DNA from: Monosporascus cannonballus
Lineage: Eukaryota; Ascomycota; Sordariomycetes; Xylariales
Direction of reading: 5' to 3'
NCBI GenBank assembly: GCA_004154925.1
Contig: QJNS01000087.1
Span: 62,001-126,000 of the forward strand
Length of the DNA: 64,000 nt
Part shown: positions 46,502 to 59,561 of the stretch, piece after piece
How the letters are laid out: the number at the start of each line of letters is the position of its first letter
Position numbering within the stretch: the first letter of the stretch is position 1
Made by a program: the position numbers and the translations under genes
Notes under the pieces: generated by a model
Database searches by the model: none
Told to the model about the DNA's origin: nothing
The model's input: the letters and a program-made list of their open reading frames with translations, nothing else

Positions 46502-49500
46502 TAGTAACATTTCTAATTGTAAATATTACATTCGTCAATAACGTTTATATTGCAAGGTATTAAATATAAACGTTTTAGCAGAAATAAATAGAAATTATAA
46601 TGGACTTTATAAAAGTAACGTAAAATAAAAGATCTCTTAATCGCATATTAGAAAGATATTAAAAAACAAAAAAACTTGATAATTAATTAAAAAGTCTTCG
46701 CTTATAACAATATACTTTTTGGAAAAAATGCTTTTAGAATTTGAAAAAAGTAAATAAATTAAATTAAATAAAAAAATAAAAAAGATGAAAGAAGAGTAGC
46801 GTTATATAAGATAAAATAGATGTAGCTTATATCTGAAATAAATACTGTTTTAAAGGCACTTAATATCTTCAATTAAAGCGCTATAAATTCAGATTTAAAT
46901 TAAAGGTTTTTATTACTCGTAATATTAGTTATTTTAAAAACTGTCGATTATGAGTATAACGATAAATTGTGTTAATTAAATTTACTAGATTTACTTAAGC
47001 AATTAAATAATTTTTAAATGTTTTTAATATTAAAATATTTCTTACTTAATTAAGTACTAGATTTGATTTTTAATTATTTTAAAATCTAATATTTGTTTCA
47101 TTTCCTTTTCGTTAAAATATATGTTAAATTTCATGGTTTTTTTTTAAAAGAGAACGTTTTTAAAATCTAATTCAAATAAAGATAATAGAAAAACAAAATA
47201 TATTCGCATAATTTTAAATAACGAAAATCTGTATTTTGATTTAAGAGTAACTGTATTGATTTTAAATAAACTAACCTTTTTGATTTTAGTTTGTAAAATA
47301 TTTAACATATCGTTTTGCTTTTGGTGTAATAAATAGATTGTATATCTTTTTAAAAAAAAATTAATATTTTTAATTTTTGATTATAATATTAGACCATACG
47401 TTATTAAGGAAATTCTAGCTTTATGTGTAATTTGGCTTATATTATTTTAATTTGTATTAGTTTAGGTTTTGGTCGTAAAGCTATTACGATAATTTTCAAA
47501 ACCTTATTTAATAATTATATAAATTGTTTAATTTTACGTTCGATTTGAATGTAGTTATATATAGAGAAACGTTTATATTCTTGTTAATAAATATATTATA
47601 AACGATTTATATCGATAGCCAAAGCTTTATTTAATTATAGTGTTAAGAATTAATAACATTTCGAAAAAGATATTGAAACGTTTAATATAATTTTCGATTT
47701 TGTTTATCAGATTAAAGGTATTAAGATATCGAGAACATAAATGTAATATTTATATATTTAATTGAATTAATGTCAAATATAAAAGTAAAGATTTAACTTC
47801 GTTAAAGAGGATTTTTTAGATATTTCTTACTTATTTAAACAGCATCGAATAAATATGTAAATGAATTATTTTTTGTTCCATTTCGTAAAACGCTAAAAGT
47901 ATTTATATTTAGTAAAATCCGTTAGTAATTATTGATATTTTATCGTATTAAATTCTTATAGCAATATATTTTAACTGTAGTAAATTAATAATAAAACTTT
48001 AAATAGTAATATTTTATACTTTATTTAAAATATCGAAAAGCTATCATAAACATTAAGGTTTATAATAAGATATCTTAAAATTATTGCACATGTTATAGTT
48101 TTTAATTACTTATTTAAAATACGTATCAGGTTTAGAAACCTTTGCAAACGTTTAATAATTTTGAAAATTTCTTATTATTTGTACAATATTTTTATAAAAT
48201 TCTTCTGCAAATTATTTCTATTAATCTTCAGCAATATACATTTTTCTATACTATTGTAAGAAATCCTTCAATTAAGTATTTACCTGCTAAACTCTTTTTT
48301 ATTTTTTTATATTGTAAAGATTTCGAAACTCTAATAAAGATTTAATGTTGGCTTTTTATCATATATTTAAATATTGTATAATGTTATCTGAATTATACTC
48401 TAATTTATACATTTTTCAGAACTTTAACATTAGAGTCGTTTTTACGATTAAAAGTATTTATTTAAAACCTTTTTTATATACTATATATTAAAGTTAACTT
48501 TTTATAAAAAAAAGTATTAAATTTTATATTTTTTTATTTGCGTTTTACATTGTGATAAATAGAATGAAACCTTTGTAGTCGATATAAATATCGCAAAAGT
48601 TCTTAATTTTATAAAGATACGGTTTTTCTCCTAACTCGAATTTGTGAGTTTTGTATCGCGAAATATTTTTAAATAATATATTTTTACATATTGTTAAATA
48701 TTGTTTTAGGGCCATTGTAAAATTATTCTTAAAGCGTTATTATAAATACTGGGTTTGAATTATTTAGTTTTATAAGTATTAAATAATTTTGTTATTAACT
48801 TTATTCTAATTTTGATTTAAATATTTAAAAAAACTCTTTTTAGTTCCTGCTAAAAAAGAGTTTTCGCCGTATTTCTTTATAATAAGTTTTGTTAATAGTT
48901 TAGTTTTATCTTTATATTCTTTAATTAGGTTACCTATATTTCTCGTATATCTTAAATATATTAAATATTAGTAATAGTCGTTTTATTAAAAATGAGCTAG
49001 TTTTTAATTATTTTTAAATTGGAATTTGAAATTTACATTGGACCGAAAATATAAGTAAATCTAAAAAAAAAGAATTTCGTATATATTATATGTTTTTAAC
49101 TTTATTCATTCCAATAATTACTTTTTCCAAAGATTTAAGAATTTGTATAATATACCTTTTATTCTTTTTTAAAATTTCGAAATAAATAAGCATGTTATCG
49201 CAATAAACTAGCATTAATTTCGTTTAGAAATCATTTAAACGTAATTATTAAATTGGAGTTGGGAGAATTGGTCTTGATTAGTGCGGATAACCATTTTATG
49301 TCACGGTACGGAAATAGAATTATCGAAAAATGAAGAACTTAATCCGATTGTATTGATGGTGTTAAACCTCGATAACTGAAAAATGAGAGAAAATATGCTG
49401 AATGGTGATAATCGCTGATAATGCTTCGGGGTTGAACCCATGGCGAAAAAGAACTTCTTAATATACATGCGAAACTCGGGCTTTTTGATCAGCCGAGCCT

Positions 49501-50285
49501 GAGCATGGGTGTAACACCCCGCCCCACTTCATTATTTCGAAATGTTATAAGATAGAAGTTTTAATAAGCTTTATAGGTATTATTCAGTGATTATAAAGTC
49601 CATATATTATTTTATATACAGTTTTTTAATTTTCTCCTTTAATTATTTTAGTATAATAATAGCCGTTGCGAAATTTAAAACCGTTATATTATTTTGTTTT
49701 ATTAGTATTCTTTGAAATATTGATAAAAGTTCAAAAATAACAGTTTTTACTTGCGATATGATTTAATTATTTAAAATTAATATTTTATGAATAAATTCGA
49801 TTTTTGTGCGTATTAAGTCTTTATTGAAACTTTTTATTTTTAAAATTGTAGAACGAAATGTTTAACGGAAGAATCAAAATGTTAAATATATATTTTTTTA
49901 AATTAAATTATAAGTTATTCAGAAACTTTTCTATTTTTTACAACCTCTTTAGTAAATTTTATAAAATCTATCGAAATTTTCTCTTAAATAAATAGCTTAT
50001 AATAATGTTAATTACAAAAAGCTAATTTATAAATCTTTTAATTTATAAAGAGTTCTTTTTAATTTTTAGGATCTTAGAAGTATTATAGAAGTTTAATTAA
50101 AAATATGTATTTTTTAATAATGCGATAAAGTTTTTAATCGTTTTTATAGCTTTATTGTTAATGAAACATTTAATGTTTTCAATTTATATATATCTTATAA
50201 AATCTAAATTCAGATAATCTAAACTCAGAATTATATTCGAAAACATTTAACGAAATTCTTTTTTAGTAATTTTAAATTTATATTA
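46502..50285 (-). mobile_element. degraded retroelement, probably minus-strand gypsy
   Basis: On the minus strand at about 49230-49120 the sequence reads KLMLVYCDNMLIY followed by a Lys/Leu-rich helix (SLEKVII). This resembles the reverse transcriptase YxDD strand with Asp changed to Asn. The rest is too damaged to read, and no LTR pair was found. It belongs to a family different from elements 1, 2 and A. The 280-bp patch 49255-49535 is a later insertion. Confidence 0.45.
49255..49535. repeat. short GC-balanced insertion of unknown type
   Basis: About 280 bp of near-normal composition within fully AT-rich DNA. On the minus strand it starts near GTGGGGCGGGGTGTTACACC and contains GGGTTCAACCCC, which resembles a tRNA-type B box. 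It could be a SINE or a solo LTR. No clear target duplication was seen. The boundaries are approximate. Confidence 0.4.
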
Positions 50286-52114
50286 ACGTAATCTACAAGC
50301 GAAGCGCCCACTTTAACCACCCTATTATACATATTTAGTTTCGTAATAGCCATACCATATTTAAATCAATCAAAATTATTCGCAATAATTTTTATCAAAC
50401 GTATCTATTACTTCTTAACAAGTGCACGTATTATGTCCGGGCTTATCGTAAACGCCATAGCACCGTTCCTTTCTTGTAATCCTTTTACGACAACTACCTT
50501 TCGTTATTATTTCCTATATTAATTCGCCATTACTTTTTTTCTCGGCCCGGAAAACCTTCTCCTCCTGAAAAGTAAATAATCCTTCTTTTTGAAAGCGTTT
50601 ATTTCTGGTCTTTCGATGTTTGCTGAAAATATAATTAATTTCATTATTAAAAAAAGCAATTTTATGTAATAAATAATTTATATCTTTAACCAAATAATTT
50701 ATTACATTAATTATAATTATCGGCAAATTAACTTAATAATTTATAATTTCATTTTTTAAATAATTAAACTGCGAAATTATTTTTTCGAAAATCTTAAATA
50801 TTTTACGTTCAAAATAAAAAGGTAAAAATAAAAAGGAAACGGTCAGTATTCGAAAAGGTTATCGAATATCTAATTACGAAATAACATATTCGGGATTTAA
50901 TAAAATAAAGCCAATACCGCAAAAGTTAGCCTTAATATTTTCGGGGATTATAAATATTTTAAATATTTCGTAAAAGCCGATAAAAAGATTTTCCTTAATA
51001 ACGTATGTATTATAATGCCTTATAAAATTTTCGATATAATAATTATAAGCTTATTTCAACAAAGAAAAGCATATTATATTAAAACGTTAAAACTTATAAA
51101 AAAATAAAAAAGCATATAAAATGTAATAATATTATATTCCTTGCAATATTTTTCAAATTCCATCAAATAATAACTTTCGTAACTGTTAAAGATAAAAAAA
51201 CGTTTAATATCTTTTATATGCGCTCTGGTATATTCGTCGAAATATTTAACCTAATCCAAACCTAAAACGTTCGTTATTTAGCTATTATTATTTACGGCAA
51301 TTTTCCAATCGCGTAATATGGAACTATTACGGTACCAAAAAATAAAATGGTTTTTGTCTGCTACGATAATATACGAAAAAAAGTCCAATTTTAAAAACCG
51401 ACGGCTTAAATAACCGTAACCCATTTTCTACTGCCTTATGAGGCCTACCTAGGCCTTTTATGCCTTTCGGCGTTTATAATTACTATGCCCAACGCCGTTA
51501 TTAGCCCTATTAAAAAGCCAGTTTCGTCGAAATTATGTATATCCTTTTCCGTAATACCGTATTTCGCAATTATATTACGTACGAATTCGAACTATTTATT
51601 AAATATTTCTGGATTTTTATACATAATCTTTTCGTAATTAATCTTTCGATTTAAACGCGTTTTCAATTTATTTTACCATTTAACGACATTCGACGTCCAG
51701 TTAACGCCGACGCATCCCGTATCGCGTTCACATAAAAATATATTGGCCATATTTTTAACATTTTTAAATAAAAAAAAACACTTATAAATCGAAATCGAAA
51801 ATATATTCGACAATAATTTGCTTTCGGAATCGATTAATTTTCGCAAATTGGGCGATATATCGCGTTATGCTAATTTACCTTAAATTCGTTCGCAAAAAGT
51901 TATTTTCTGAACAGTATATATAATTACAACTTTAAATAACCAATACGAAAGTCGCATCTTTTGGCCTGAATAACAAGGTTTAATCGTGCTTTTTTTTTAA
52001 AAAAAACCCAAACATATTGTTATATTGAAAAATATATAAGTAAAGTAAGGTAATTAAAAAGTTAAATCTGAGTAGGCGCTTCACTTATGTAGGCGTTTCG
52101 CTTATGGATTACGT
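50286..52114 (-). mobile_element. Fot1/pogo-type DNA transposon (pogo-3), minus strand
   Basis: Inverted termini ACGTAATC(T/C)A(C/T)AAGCGAA lie at both ends with TA on both sides (50284-50285, 52115-52116). The minus-strand transposase relic reads DIHNFDETGF near 51545-51515 (first Asp), a FNSYESYY stretch near 51200 (LDGHESH with Asp to Asn), an open C-terminal segment at 50726-50514, and YGVYDKPGHNTCTC near 50470-50425. The last is the same CCHC knuckle as in pogo-2, with two Cys changed to Tyr. It is dead because of stops and the lost second Asp. Confidence 0.83.
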
Positions 52115-52116
52115 TA

Positions 52117-52974
52117 AATGCTTTTTCAATTTTTACAAATCATCTTTATTTTTCATTTAAATATATTTCTATCCATTATATATGATTTATAAAACCTGTA
52201 TTTATAGTTTTAAAAACATTGATATTTTTCTATTATTACGAGGAAAATGAAATTATTTGTCGTTTTTATATTAATTACAGTTTTAAATATTATATTTTCG
52301 TATTGAAATTAAATTCTGATTTAATTACGTAAAATTTTCATCCTTCTTTATACGGCCTTAAAAACTTAGATCTTTTAATTTTTTAATTTTGAACTGTTTG
52401 ATATTTTTTAATTAATATAAATTGTTTATTAAAAATATATTTATCTTCGAGTTTTGTTATAATATAGGAGTATAATAATTATCTATACATGTATATTATT
52501 ATGTTTACTTAATTAATATCCAAAATCACTAAGTCTATTTTAAAGTAAGTTTTATATTTATGTTTTGAAAATTATAAATATTAAAGTATAATGTTTTGAA
52601 AAAATGAATTTCATATATAAAATTTCATATTAATTGTAAAATACCGAAAAATAATGTAACTATCCTTGTAATATAGTCTTTTATATCTCTTTTAAGTCGG
52701 AAAATATATAATACTATTTAAAGTAGTTTAGGTTTCTGAGAATTTCGATATATTCATATTTTTTGTCGTATTCGATCAATATTTTTTATATTTGTTCTAT
52801 TTAAAAATCGTTTTTTGCCCTAATTTTAAAATAAACTATATAATTATAAAAGACTAGCAATAATAAAATAAAACAGGTTATAAAATTAAATTTGCGATTT
52901 CTTAATATCTATCGTATATTATAGATAATTATATAATTTCGAAAATAATTATCTGTAATTATTAATATTTGATC
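52117..52974. other. AT-rich, RIP-like stretch without recognisable gene
   Basis: Stops in all frames. It is probably part of the same old retroelement sequence as 46502-50285, interrupted by pogo-3. No landmark could be read. Confidence 0.4.
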
Positions 52975-53393
52975 TGTTATAATTTAACGGTCTTGGCTTT
53001 CTGCGAATGGTCGAAGCCACCAGCATGGTCAGCTCCGACCTAAGCCGACAGATTACGTAACGGGCGTAAGAAGCTCAAATAGTCTTATTGGTCCAATGGC
53101 TTTAAGTCAGTTAAGCTTTTTTAAAAGCTTAAAACAACTTGAGAGAATTTAAAAATAAAACGATCTTGAGCTAGAAGAGATACGCTAAGCTCAGATAAGA
53201 ATATATACGTTCGCTATTTTTATAATATATATAATATTTACTGACAATAATAATTCATTACCCAAAAGAGTTTTAGTATGATAATATATGATGAATTACA
53301 ATATTTAGTTCTGTAAGATTTTTAATTTATACTTATTAATATATATTCATACCATATAAATTGAATAATTAATTAAGTTTATTAATCGTTATA
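52975..53393 (+). repeat. 5' LTR of element B
   Basis: Starts TGTTATAATTTAACGG. About 53000-53130 retains near-normal GC. It is followed by the common leader (CGTTCCAACTTTTTATTTAA). Confidence 0.75.
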
Positions 53394-56189
53394 CGTTCCA
53401 ACTTTTTATTTAATAATATGGTGAAATTTTAAGTAATATTGTCGGTATTCTATTTCTAAGTTAATATTGAATTTGTAAGGTTTCCAAAAATAACATAAAT
53501 CAAGACGAAAAAATCAATAACCTTATTTAACTAAGAAACAGTTTTAAAGGATTAAATCTTTTAAGTATACGTAATACCTAATCTGAAAAAATATATTAAT
53601 TTTAATAAATCTCTGTAAACTATATACGAAAGGTTAGAAAATAAAAGCAAATTTTCTGATGTAAAAAACACCTTAAAGCAAATTAGATAATCTAATTAAG
53701 CTTTACTAAAAATGAAAAAAAGAAGTTTTGGAGATTTGTAAACGTAAATTATTGAATAATATTTCTGTAGCATTACATTTTTTCTAATATAATGTCGAAT
53801 GTATTTTAATCATTTTCCTATTTAATTTGTTATACTTAGTTTTTAATAAATTCTTATAACTAGACAACTTAGAAAAAACGCAGGTATTTAATTAGAAACT
53901 ATTATAAAAAATATATTGCGTTAATGTCGAAAAAATGAAACTTAAAAATAACACAAGTAAATAACGATTAGGAACAATTCCAATAAATATGAACAAAAGT
54001 TTTTGAAATAACAATAAAAGCAAAAGCCGAAATAGAAATCTATCAATTACAATAAAAAGGGTCGACATTCAAATAAGATAGAAGGTTTACTTAATTATTT
54101 TACAAATTAAATTAAAATTAAAAAATATTAAGAATTAGATTTTTTTCATAGTGTAAAAAATATATAACAATTTCTTTTAAAAGACATCAGCCTAAATATG
54201 TATTAAATTACATCGTTTGAAAGTTGAAATTAATGGTCGATAATATATTTACTATATAAGAAATAATAAATATAAACATAATAGTAAATCTCCAAATTTA
54301 ACTAATATTAATATTTTTCAATATAATAATACTTTATATAGCATTATACTGAGACCTATATAACTTAAAAATATGTATCAAAATTTTAAAATAAAATGAA
54401 ATATTTTGATAATAAGAAATAAAAGATTTTATAAATATTTTTTTATCTAAAGAAATGCAATAAAATAATTAAACACTAATATTCGACAATAATCTAAGAA
54501 TAAGTAAAAAACCGACGATAAGATTATTAACATAATTTAAGGCTGATATATATAAGGGCTATCCAAATGGAAAATTCGATATAAAATACGAAAAATCGAA
54601 ATGTTGATCCAAAGGCGTTTACAAAATAATAAAACGTTCCTAAAAGAAAATTAAAAAAGTGTTAAAAATAAATAAAGAATATTTATCCTAGAACCTATTA
54701 TTAATAGGGCAAAATATACGCAGTACATTATAAACGACAAAACTATTTAACATATAATAACTGGAAGAAATTCCATTTATTAACATATAATACGTATATA
54801 TAAAGGAGGTTTTGGTTTCCTAAATTAAAGTGAAAATAATAAAATAAAGAAACGACAATATTAATATTTTCGAATTATCGCCCTTTAAAACGATATCGAT
54901 AGAAAATGCATTATAGAATAGACTAAAAAAATAATATCGGTAAAGAGAATTGGTTTTATTTGATAATTAATATAATTATTAATTAGTAAAAAATTTTTCT
55001 GGGTATATTATTAAAACATATCACCTAAAATTCTTTACAGATCTATATTAATAACAAGTATTTGTTATCAAACTAAAAGAAAAACAAATATTATAAGAAA
55101 GACTTTAACAGTTTATTTGAAAACTTTACACGAAAAACGACTTGTTACAAAAGATTGAATAAAATGCTGTATATTATATAGAAAAACAATTTATACAATA
55201 AAAGAGAAAAATAGAACAAAAATAAAAAGAATTAATATAACTTCAAAACTAAATATCTTAGCAATAAGAATTAATATAATAAGTTAATATATTAAACCAA
55301 AAAAATAAATACAATTGAACATATTCGAAATAAATATAAAAAACGATAATTTATAAAAAAGCCGCAAAATAACGAAATCTCGAAAGATTAAAAATATTCT
55401 TAAAAAGGGCTTTAAACGAAACTACAAGAACAATTAACAACATTATTACTTTAGATATACGCATTAAAATATACCAGTATATGGCAATAACAAATTACAA
55501 AGCTTTAAAGTAGATATTATATTATAATAAATACAGTTTATAAATTTAATTTATTATAACAATATAAATTAAAATTTTCTACAGTTGTAAATATCGAAAA
55601 TTTTAATTTTATATACGACGAAAACGAAATTTAAAGTAAAATTCATTATTTCGAACGGTCTACTTCAAATTAATATTAAATAATTAATATCGATATCGTT
55701 TTATAAAACAATTACAATACGATATTAAGATTACTATAGATATATTAATACGGTGTTTTAACTCACGAAAAATCTAAGTCAGTAAAGTTCATTTTATATC
55801 TCGTTAATAAATGAAGAAAAATTTAAATTTGTATATTCGATTAAAAATAGCAATAAATAAAGAAATGTATTTTGTTCGCTATTAACAAAACATTACTTAA
55901 ATAAATAAAAACCGGCTAAATCGAGCAAATTAATAATTTATATCCATATAATTAAGGCAGTTTTTACAGCAGCTTATTCTTTTTTATATTTATATTTTGA
56001 ATTTATTTACGTAATACAAATTACATTGTATTATTAAAATATTTTTAAAATATGTTAAAGGTTCTTATTTACGTAATCGGATGAACTATATAAAAACATT
56101 TTTTATTTTTTTAATAACGGCGTTAAATTTGAAAAAAGTGACATTAAAACTTTAATAAAGATTTCTTCGTTAATGGTTTTCTATATTTT

Positions 56190-56400
56190 AATCGTTAATA
56201 CTTTTAACAAATTCGTTTTTTTAAAAAATAACAGAATATTAATTTTATTATAAAAGTATTCATGGAGTATTTATTTCTTATATTACGAAGTTGTTTGTAA
56301 TAGTTTTATTATAATATTTATAACTTTTTATTAAATAGATACGACGAACAGTAGAAATACGGAATTCACGACGAGATTTGAAAATATGAAAAAGCATAAT
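56190..56400 (-). pseudogene. antisense Cys-rich accessory gene remnant in element B
   Basis: The DNA aligns with 14140-14370 of element 1, where the antisense gene lies, and with the same distance to the downstream LTR. Only fragments are readable on the minus strand. Listed because its position and orientation agree with the other four copies. Confidence 0.4.
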
Positions 56401-56450
56401 AAAATAGCTATATATAAAAAAAGAAAAAGTTTTTAAGAAAAGAGAAATGC

Positions 56451-56822
56451 TATCACAACTTAATAAGCCCAGTTTACTACAATAGTTGCTGTAATTAAGA
56501 TAAAAATAATTTATTTATTAGGTAATAAAAATTATTAATATTTAAGTAATTATAAATAAATATTAACGGATGTAAATAAATATATTTAGAGTACTATTAA
56601 TAATTAAATATAATTTAAAAAGTTATAAAAAATAAATATATATATTTATAACTTATTAAAATATATATAATCGTAATAAATAATAATAATTTATTTTTTA
56701 ATACATGCTTAGTATTACAAAACGTAATTAAATGTTTTATTATTTAGATTTTTACGATATTTATATTTAGAGAAATCCGTATAACTTAAGTTTAATAATT
56801 AATTAAACTCTTAGTTATTATA
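56451..56822 (+). repeat. 3' LTR of element B
   Basis: Starts TATCACAACTTAATAAGCCC, which corresponds to TGTTACGACCTAACGGGCTC after RIP, and ends ...TAGTTATTATA. It belongs to the subfamily of element 1 (8084-8484). Confidence 0.65.
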
Positions 56823-57049
56823 CATTATAAATATTTAATGAAAAATATTATTCATTTAACAGCTATAATTTTATTTAATTATTAAGCTTCAGTTATACGG
56901 ATTTATACAAATAAAAATGTCGTAAAAATTTAAATAATTAAATACCTAAAACAAAAACTAAATACATTTTCCGCTATATAATTTCAAAAGTTAACCGTTC
57001 TAACGCTATGATGCGTTGGAAATATTTGTCCGTATTTAAATAAGGAACG
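56823..57049. other. AT-rich stretch with one arm of a short direct repeat
   Basis: About 56975-57050 resembles 58925-59010 in the same orientation (TTCGCTATATAATTT block and a later GTCCGTATTTAAATAAGGAACG-like block). No gene is visible. Confidence 0.35.
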
Positions 57050-58400
57050 TCTTATCTTAGCTAGCTGATATCTGCTGGTTTGTTTTTATTTTTGATATAT
57101 TTTTATATATTACGCTAAGGTACTAAAATAAAGCAATTAAATAAGGTATCCCCGTAACGAACCAGCAAGGTCAAAGTTAAAGTTACCAAAACACATTTTT
57201 ATTTAATATTTTTTTAATAAAATATAAATTTTGTTTCCTTTATATAATTAATTTAAATGGAATAATTATGATATTTTGTATATATATGAAATATAAATTA
57301 GTACGTTTATAAATGTTTTTCGAATTTTTTATATAATAATTAAAGTTGATATAATTAAGTTAAAATTTGACGAAATTATTAACCACAAATTTTTATAATT
57401 ACGATAACGCAAATATTGGGTATATTATTTAGCTATAAGCCGTTTAATGGTAATTTAATATTGAAAACCCCATCCAGTTATTTTTTTACTCGTACGAATT
57501 ATTATTAATACGTCGAAACTATAAGAAAATTAAAGATAACTAAATCCGAAACCTTTTAATAGTTGTATCGTAATTAATTTCATTTTAACAAATTTAATAA
57601 TTTACATATGCTTTAAATATAAGATATTATATATAAGAATTTTTCGAACTTTATAAATAAAGGTTAAAATTAATACGCCTAAATTTAAATTTAGGAAATG
57701 GACGACCCTAACGCCCTTATAGCTACGACAGCATAACTACTGATCGCATCATTATATACCGGGCTTCCTTAATATATTTTATATGGAAGAAGCTCGTCCA
57801 GTAATTCTTTTAACCGTACGAGCTATCGTTTTTACGTTGCGGTCATAAGAAGGCTAAGGTCAGCTAAATCCGAAACGCTCTTATATCTGTAACATAATAA
57901 CCACAACTCGTACGGGCAAAAATATGGCTGGACGATTTTTTTCCATATTGAATTACTCTTAAAAAGCTTATATCTAAATATTATATACAGTAATTACGTT
58001 ATCATAATTATAAAAACGTTCCGAATTTAAAGTAATATTAATTAAAAATTTGGATTTTTTTAATATCTTAATTAAATTAATTTCGATTTGAACATTTTAT
58101 ATATTATTAAAAGTTCTGTTTATTATGTATATATAATTTTTCTTATTTTTTAATTATTTTCTGTTAATATTGTATTTGCGAATTTTGAAAGAATATTTAA
58201 GCGTTTTTATATAATATAATAATAATTAAGGCCAAAAAACTATAATTTGTTATTAGGCCTCATTTTAAAGGTTTGATTATTTTTGTAGGTCTTTTACAAA
58301 TTAGGTTAACGTGATACTAAAAGCTACTTAGCTATAACTCCGCCGCAAGCGCAGCTACAACCTCTAAAATACAGCTTGATTTTAATAAGGTAAGGAACAT
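57050..58400 (-). repeat. right copy of the dispersed repeat (inverted partner at 32300-35700)
   Basis: Collinear with the left copy in inverted orientation. It contains a tandem duplication: about 57473-57590 and 57793-57905 share an approximately 115-bp segment (CGTACGA...; CTAAATCCGAAAC). About 57690-57960 is GC-richer than its surroundings. A TATA-like TATATAAAA sequence is present in both copies near the inner end, but nothing shows promoter activity. Confidence 0.65.
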
Positions 58401-59561
58401 TCCGAAGCTATTTTTTTACATTATTTCCTTTTTTTTAAGAATCGTCCGCACTCTTTAATTAGCGAGCCGTTGATAACGCGTTAGTGGATTTTTAGAAATA
58501 ACTCGCGTTTGTATTTGTTATTTCTTTATTTATTAACTTTTTTCAAGTTCATAAATCCTTCGGCGATATACGCAGCAGATGGCGGCTTAAATATCTTAAA
58601 TTTTTAAAAGATCAAGTAAAATTCCAGCTGTCTATAATGTCGAAATATTGCCGACCGAAGTATTTGCGAGGATAAAGAGGCCTTTATTACCCCAAATTAT
58701 TAGCATTGTCGTGTAGTAACCAGTTGTCGATTGCTTTGTTAAGTGCGTATAAGTAAATTACTTGGCTTTATAAATGCAACGAGGGCCCGTTTTGACGATT
58801 TATAGAGAATTTTTGACATTTTTCAGCTTTTGTATCGAATTCGAACCTTAACTTGTAGTTGCGATTAATAGCCAGTATATTCGATTAGCGTTGGAATAAT
58901 GTAACAAAATAAAAAGAATTAGTTACTTCGCTATATAATTTAAAAAGTTAGTAATTCTAATACTAAGAAGTGGTAGAAGTCCTTGTTCGGGCTTAAGTAA
59001 AAAATCTTTCGAAAGCATTTTCTTATAATAATTTAATTACGTTTTGTAATATTAAAAATATTTTCTTTAATAAATTAATATTACAGATTAAATTATATAA
59101 TTATTAATTAATAAATATATATATATTTTACGTAAGTTAAACAAATTCTCATTAAAGTTTAAAGTTATTACAAATTTAATTCATTTAAATGCAATTAGTT
59201 CGGTTTGGATTTATTTGGATCTTAATGTTAAAAGAAATCCAAATTACGTAACTTATTTATAAAAGTTCGACCGTTTTTTGCAACCGGACTTAGCTCGAGT
59301 CGTAATATGTTACTAGATTTATTTTTACTTAAAATAAACTTAAATTGCTATAATTATTATTAAGAAATCGCATTCGTAATCGCGTTAGATAAAGCGCCGA
59401 TATATTAGCTATTTAAATTGGCTAGATGCCTGATAGCTAAGATCTTAAATATCTAAAAGTAATTTTTGAGATTTATTTAACATTTTATATTGTAGTCACT
59501 TAAAGTCTTTCTTTTTAAAAAATATTGTTTTTTAACATACATAAGCGAATATTCACGCTTT
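58401..59561. other. AT-rich border region with unidentified repeat remnants
   Basis: The minus strand at about 58790-58560 reads protein-like fragments (for example ALNKAIDNWLLHDNA) broken by stops, possibly a transposase relic ending next to the dispersed repeat; the family is not identified. The last part adjoins the truncated end of the ApsA-like gene. Confidence 0.35.

Larger units (their letters stand above)
52975..56822 (+). mobile_element. internally deleted or composite gypsy element (element B)
   Basis: An LTR at 52975-53393 (same subfamily as 18850-19276 and 38012-38406) is followed by leader and gag-protease homology to about 55990. From about 56080 the sequence matches the 3' end of element 1 (about 14000-14450) up to a second LTR at 56451-56822. 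Reverse transcriptase, RNase H and integrase are absent. The two LTRs belong to different subfamilies and the flanks (TGATC, CATTA) do not match, so this is better explained as a recombinant or two truncated elements than a simple deletion. Confidence 0.65.

Noticed and set aside
32300..59560. possibility of a Starship-type giant transposon or a centromere
   Set aside because: No tyrosine-recombinase captain gene or intact cargo is visible, and the AT-rich block is explained by identified RIP-mutated transposons; the left and right repeats alone do not prove a single element.
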